A DNA stretch of 64,000 nucleotides from an uncultured Methanocorpusculum sp. GTDB taxonomy: Archaea; Halobacteriota; Methanomicrobia; Methanomicrobiales; Methanocorpusculaceae. How positions within the stretch are numbered: position 1 is the first letter of the stretch; every line of letters starts with the position of its first letter. Shown here in pieces: positions 63,850-64,000 of this stretch. A program made the translations under genes and the position numbers. A model generated the notes under the pieces. The model saw only the letters and a program-made list of their open reading frames with translations, was not told the DNA's origin and searched no databases. The stretch spans positions 1,054,001-1,118,000 of the forward strand of contig NZ_OY764081.1 in the NCBI RefSeq assembly GCF_963667985.1, in the 5' to 3' direction.

Positions 63850-64000
63850 TCATGCGTTTTTCAGCGCAACGATCTCCTTTACATCAACCAGTTTCCAAAC
63901 CATTGTTCGTTCTTCGCCGACGATCTTATCAGGGGACTCGGTGGGTAAGTGACCCAGGGCATAGAGACTATTTTCCGAGATTTTTTTGTCTGAGATAAGC
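63850..64000 (-). CDS. Partial gene, C-terminal end only
   Basis: A minus-strand frame enters from the window edge and ends with a TGA at 63850-63852. The visible 49 residues include ALGHLPTESPDKIVGEERTM and end VKEIVALKNA. No family is recognised from this piece. The lack of stops and normal codon use support a real gene whose start is outside the window. Confidence 0.45.
   Translation of the reverse strand, partial: LISDKKISENSLYALGHLPTESPDKIVGEERTMVWKLVDVKEIVALKNA

Overview
The window is a stretch of archaeal chromosome, most likely from a hydrogenotrophic and formate-using methanogen of the Methanomicrobiales (it reads like Methanocorpusculum or a close relative; that name is inference). 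Evidence: a canonical archaeal S10/spc ribosomal protein run with archaeal-only proteins (eL19, eL32, eS4, RNase P protein Rpp29), the coenzyme F420 methanogenesis enzymes Mtd and Mer, an F420-dependent formate dehydrogenase, two Tfx-type regulators, archaeal TATA boxes and oligo-T terminators, and a PGF-CTERM surface glycoprotein.

Layout. 0-12.7 kb: secY and 23 ribosomal protein/RNase P genes on the minus strand. 12.7-14.1 kb: a long non-coding stretch with many hairpins, then a tfx gene. 14.1-18 kb: mtd, pdxTS (vitamin B6), mer and tRNA-Arg. 18-21.4 kb: a dcd-like nucleotide hydrolase, a TctA-type permease, hemD, cbf5 and tRNA-Ser. 21.4-23.3 kb: an S41 peptidase gene interrupted by one in-frame TGA, lying between the tRNA-Ser 3' end and a short copy of it. 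23.3-30 kb: two regulators, then a minus-strand set of AMP phosphorylase, an Ig-like surface protein and a divergent FtsZ/tubulin-like protein with a repeat tail, then a hairpin-rich island. 30-32.7 kb: the surface (S-layer type) glycoprotein and its structured leader. 32.7-40.7 kb, plus strand: purA, Trm112, cobD, an HD hydrolase, ubiX, a UbiD decarboxylase and aconitase X (probably the archaeal mevalonate branch), and an M50 protease. 40.7-43.7 kb: birA, a coiled-coil membrane protein, a frameshifted type IV pilin and a second hairpin island. 43.7-46.5 kb: pyruvate:ferredoxin oxidoreductase (porBACD). 46.5-54 kb: an AAA ATPase and then a zone of gene decay. 54-61 kb: fdhAB, a second tfx and a tungstate/molybdate ABC transporter (tupABC). 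61-64 kb: aspS and small genes.

How it fits together. Mtd and Mer reduce C1 units with F420H2; FdhAB makes F420H2 from formate; TupABC imports the oxyanion needed for the Mo/W cofactor of Fdh; a Tfx protein between fdh and tup is a natural candidate to link metal supply to formate use. Por feeds acetyl-CoA into biosynthesis.

The most striking signals are: (i) clustered decay at 47.3-53.9 kb, where a five-gene oligopeptide/nickel-type ABC operon, a methyltransferase and a polyferredoxin carry separate nonsense, deletion and frameshift lesions while genes on both sides are intact; (ii) a divergent tubulin-like protein with a 15-residue tandem repeat tail, in line with an Ig-like single-pass membrane protein, a possible surface-to-cytoskeleton pair; (iii) hairpin islands at 29.2-29.45 and 43.48-43.68 kb that share short sequence blocks; (iv) a hairpin-dense, TATA-headed non-coding segment upstream of the ribosomal operon; and (v) a tRNA-Ser 3'-end duplication around the broken S41 gene.
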